Assembly: GCA_964558415.1 (NCBI GenBank)
Contig: CAZLDI010000018.1
Span: 1-53,480 of the forward strand
Origin: CAZLDI01 sp964558415
GTDB taxonomy: Bacteria; Chloroflexota; Dehalococcoidia; SM23-28-2; RBG-16-64-32
DNA: 53,480 bases
Direction of reading: 5' to 3'
Shown: piece by piece, positions 50,251-53,480 of the stretch
Layout of the letters: every line of letters starts with the position of its first letter
Numbering within the stretch: position 1 is the stretch's first letter
The notes under the pieces: generated by a model
The model's input: only the letters and a program-made list of their open reading frames with translations
Databases searched by the model: none
Told to the model about the DNA's origin: nothing
Position numbers and translations under genes: made by a program

Positions 50251-53197
50251 ATGAGACACGTTCGGCTCGGGTTCATCGCAGTTGTGGGACTGGCCCTGAT
50301 CATGGCGGACGCTTCCACCACGTCCGCGCTCGGTCTGAACAGCCGCGTTAGTCTTGGTACCGGGGCTGTCGAGGGCAATGACTGGAGCACGTTGTGAGAC
50401 ATCAGTGCGAACGGGCGTTATGTTGCTTTCCGGTCCCTTGCCAGCAATCTCGTAGCCAGTGACACTAATGGCCTGGAAGACGTTTTCGTACGTGACCGGC
50501 AGCTAACAACGACAACGCGCGTAAACGTGAGTAGCTCCGAGGCACAGGCGAATCAATTTGCCGGAGACTCGGCCGTCGGGTCGGACGGCCTCGTTGTCGT
50601 GTTTACTTCGGCAGCGACGAATCTGGTGCCTGGCATCGTTGATGGCAACAGCCATATATATTGGCGGCATACAGCCCTGGGCGTTACAGGAATCGCCGAC
50701 GCGTCCAGTAGCGAGCAAACGGGCAATTCATACAGTGGTGGGAGTGTTGCGGTAGGAGGCGCCGGGCGGTACACCGCGTTCACGTCGTGGTCATCCAACC
50801 TCGTTGGCGGAGACAGTAACGGCGTCCCGGACGTATTCGTCCGGGACCGGCTACTGGGAAGTACGGAGCGTGTCAGCGTGAGCACCGCCGGCGACGAGGG
50901 GGACGGGGACTCGTCAACCGGCAAAATTAGTGAGGACGGACGTTTCGTCGTGTTTTCGTCCAGCGCGACTAATCTCGCCACGGGGGACACGAACGCTTAC
51001 CAGGACGTTTTCATTCGTGACAGGCAGCTCGGTATCACGGCTCGGGTGAGTGTGGCCTCTTCCGGCGCAGAAGCGAATTACGTTAGTGGCGCAGCGGACC
51101 TGAGTGACGACGGACGCTACGTTGCCTTCGTTTCGGCTGCATCTCGTACCCGACGACGACATCATTACGTGCGGGCCGGCTCCTTCCTGCCCAGACGTAT
51201 TTTTGCGCGATCTGCAAGCGGGTACCACGGTTCTCGCCGGCGTGAACGACTCAGCGGGTCAGCCTCAGTACGGCGCTCATTCACCTTCCCTCAGCAGCGA
51301 TGGCCGTTACCTCTCTTTCATCGCGACAGGGCTCATAATCACTGGGCAGCCTGCAGATCCGGCTTCGAGACACGCGTACCTCAAGGACCTCCAGACCGGC
51401 ACCACGCAACGGGTAACCGTCACGCCGGCCGGGACCGCATCGGTCAACGCGGACCCAGGGAGCTCCGCAGTGAGCGCTGACGGGAGCTTCGTTGCGTTTG
51501 ACGCCTCAGCCTCCGATCTCGTCACCTGCGACACCAACGGCACAACCGATGTCTTCGTCTACGATCCGGCCGGGGTCCCGTCCGTGGACTTCGACTGTGA
51601 CGGGCTTCCCGACTCCGTGGACAATTGCCCGACGATGTTCAATCCGTCCCAGACGGACACGGATGGTGACGGGAACGGCGATGCCTGCGATGGCGATGAC
51701 GACGGCGACGGTCTGGCGGATGCGTCTGACCCGTGTCCGCTCGTGGTTGATTGTGATGGGGACGGGTTCATCGACGGGTCCGATAACTGTCCCGCTGTAG
51801 CCAACGGCAGTCAGACGGATACAGATGGCGACGGGTCAGGCGACGCCTGCGACCCGGATGACGATGGTGACGGTCTACCCGACCTCTCCGATCCGTGCCC
51901 GGTGGACCCGGACTGCGACGATGACGGGATTGGGGACGGCACCGACAATTGCCCGACAACGGCCAACCCGTCACAGACGGATACGGACACCGACGACTTC
52001 GGCGACGCATGCGATCCGCTGCCGAACGAAGTAATCGACAACATCTCCGTGGACGCCGAGGACGATGCGGCGCCTGCCAACACGCCAATCTCGATCGGCA
52101 GCGTCGAATCCTGCCGCCGGATGAACAATAACAGCGTTCTGGACGCCGACGAGGACTCTCAAGACGAGCTTACGGTCGACGTCACCGTGGGCCCGTCGGG
52201 TATCCCGGCGACCCGCTCGATGATCGGGTCGATATTCGACTTCAACTATACGGCCACGCGGCTGAGGGTGATAGCTGAGGACATCCAACTGCTTGAATCG
52301 GCACCGGGAAGCAGCCTGCTGCCGATATCAGACCCGGTACCGGACTCCGATGGCACCTTCAACTCCGCGGCGCTGGAAACGGGAGTGAACGCCAACGAGA
52401 CGGGGCCGGGCGTGCTGACCCGCCTGACGCTGGAGGCGACGAACGGCGGCCCCGCTGTCGTGCCGCTTACTCTCAGCAACATCGGGATTCTCGACAGCAA
52501 CAGCAACATCATCCCGCCTGCCACCGTCAATAACGCGACGGTGGCACTGGACGCGAACTGCGGGGACCCCGACGGGGACGGCGATACAGTGCCGGATTAT
52601 GCAGACAACTGCCTGACAGTAATCAACCCTGATCAAGCAGACAATGAGAACGACGGGTTGGGCGATCTCTGCGACCCGGACGATGACAATGCCGGCGTCT
52701 ACGACGTTGATGAGGTCGCCTGCGGCGGTAACCAGTACGTCGCTGCGCTGCGACCGGAACGCATTGACGGCGTCTTCGACGGGGTGGACGATGACGGCGA
52801 CACAAACGTAGACGAGGCGCTTCCAGGCGGGACTGACAACTTCGACTGCGACGGGGATGGATTCAAGGGATCTGCTGAGAACCACGTGTTCGGGCCAGCG
52901 GCGACCGGTAACCAAGATCCGTGCGGAAACAACGGATGGCCGGCGGAACTCGTAGGCGGTGCGTTCAGCGGGAACAAGGTAAACGTGTCGGACCTTGCGA
53001 GCTTCGTCGGCCCGATTCGTTACCTGGGGACAAACGTTGGGACGAACCCGGGGGATGTGCGCTGGGACCTTGTGCCCGGGAGCACGTTTGGCGCGGACAT
53101 CAACGTGCAGGACCTCACGGCGATAACGCTGCTGTACCCGCCGATGCTGGATGGGGCACGGGCGTTCGGTGGGCCGGTGTGCCCGTGGGCGCCGTAG
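50251..53197 (+). pseudogene. Secreted beta-propeller protein with thrombospondin type 3 repeats and a C-terminal CPxxP domain, broken by a TGA and a frameshift
   Basis: From ATG 50251: signal peptide (RLGFIAVVGLALIMADA), then WSTL and an in-frame TGA (50395-50397). The same frame goes on with DISANGRYVAFRSLASNLVA and PD40/TolB-like propeller repeats (DGRYVAF...DVFVRDRQ) until FVSAAS near 51144; from there the sense passes to another frame (LVPDDDIITCGP, DVFLRDLQAG), where the pattern SAASNLVPDD would be restored by adding back five bases. That frame continues through more propeller units, thrombospondin type 3 repeats, an extra domain of ~130 residues (IDNISVDAEDDAAPANTP) and the C-terminal domain ending CPWAP at 53197. 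Real decay, phase variation or assembly error are all possible. ATG 50218 with AAGGAGG directly in front is a less likely start. Confidence 0.75.
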
Positions 53198-53230
53198 GGA
53201 GCAGGGAGCAAGGAGCAAGGAGCAGGGGGC
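53198..53230 (+). repeat. Heptamer tandem repeat after the propeller gene stop
   Basis: Four GGAGCAG or GGAGCAA units starting at the first base after the stop codon, followed by a GC-rich stretch. Confidence 0.8.
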
Positions 53231-53253
53231 CCCGGGGCACGATCAGTGGGAGG

Positions 53254-53480
53254 TGTCGCGGGGCGCCGTGGTTGGGGAGAGGTGTTGCAGCGGACGGGTC
53301 CCTCCACTTCGCTGCGCTTCGGTCGGGATGACGATGGGGCCGCTGCGCTGCGGTCGGGATGACGATGGGGTCGCTGCGCTGCGGTCGGGATGACGATCGG
53401 CGCTGCGGGCCGGGGGTTGGGAGGTGGGATAAGCGGGAGTTGTCGCGGGGCGTCGTGGTTGGGGGGGAGTGTTGCAGCGA
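53254..53480. repeat. Tandem repeat array at the right edge of the window
   Basis: A 39-bp element (53254-53292, starting TGTCGCGGGGCG and ending TTGCAGCG) recurs with few changes at 53441-53479. Between the copies are three units of about 31 bp (about 53310-53400) built on CGCTGCGGTCGGGATGACGA. The whole block is thus probably a ~187-bp tandem unit that continues beyond the window. Not coding. Confidence 0.7.

Noticed and set aside
53254..53480. Possible CRISPR array at the right edge
   Set aside because: The units are contiguous, GC-rich and lack unique spacers of constant length.

Overview
The window is a high-GC bacterial chromosome segment, most likely from Chloroflexota (a Dehalococcoidia/SAR202-like lineage). 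This assignment is inferred from the style of RpoB/RpoC, the paired acyl-CoA dehydrogenases, the many threonine/proline-rich lipoproteins, and the thrombospondin-type-3/parallel-beta-helix secreted proteins. No rRNA or tRNA gene was found to confirm it.

Layout. Positions 1-11906 (minus strand) hold a partial glutamate dehydrogenase, rpoC and rpoB (17-bp overlap, one consensus-like promoter, a strong terminator), an EamA permease and an Ada-type alkylation repair protein. Positions 12314-14391 (plus) carry ribose-phosphate pyrophosphokinase and an alpha/beta-hydrolase-LuxR fusion whose catalytic triad is gone. Positions 14618-19942 carry two large secreted proteins. Then come an Excalibur-domain membrane protein (minus), secA, a conserved hypothetical and a GMC oxidoreductase (plus). 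Positions 26442-32607 hold a broken lipoprotein gene, a Tat/Kelch lipoprotein, a PEP-utiliser-like protein, a flavin-reductase-like protein, a hotdog thioesterase and another lipoprotein. Two acyl-CoA dehydrogenase paralogues (32812-33996 and 43750-44961) flank a less GC-rich, island-like stretch and a giant kinase/ATPase/cyclase regulator. The right end (45101-53197) is a cluster of exported proteins: a lipoprotein, a metzincin-like protease, a subtilisin/sedolisin-like protease and a broken beta-propeller gene.

Two things stand out. First, 34015-37411 is a compact minus-strand cassette: a beta-class DNA methyltransferase, a MORC/MutL-like GHKL ATPase, a short promoter-hairpin-terminator unit that may be a small RNA or attenuator, and a NYN-domain nuclease. 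It looks like a defence or restriction-related locus. Second, four exported proteins (genes ending at 19942, 47402, 50111 and 53197) end in the same domain of about 96 residues, whose last residues are always Cys-Pro-(Phe/Trp)-x-Pro immediately before the stop. This looks like an undescribed C-terminal sorting or anchoring module.

Small-scale structure. Several promoters sit so close to start codons that the mRNAs are probably leaderless (GMC oxidoreductase, DNA methyltransferase, perhaps prs). Two secreted-protein genes appear to begin with ACG. Two genes are interrupted by in-frame stops, one of them also by a frameshift. Several dispersed repeat families are present: heptamer arrays placed right after stop codons, a 28-bp perfect palindrome, hairpin repeats, and a tandem array at the right edge.
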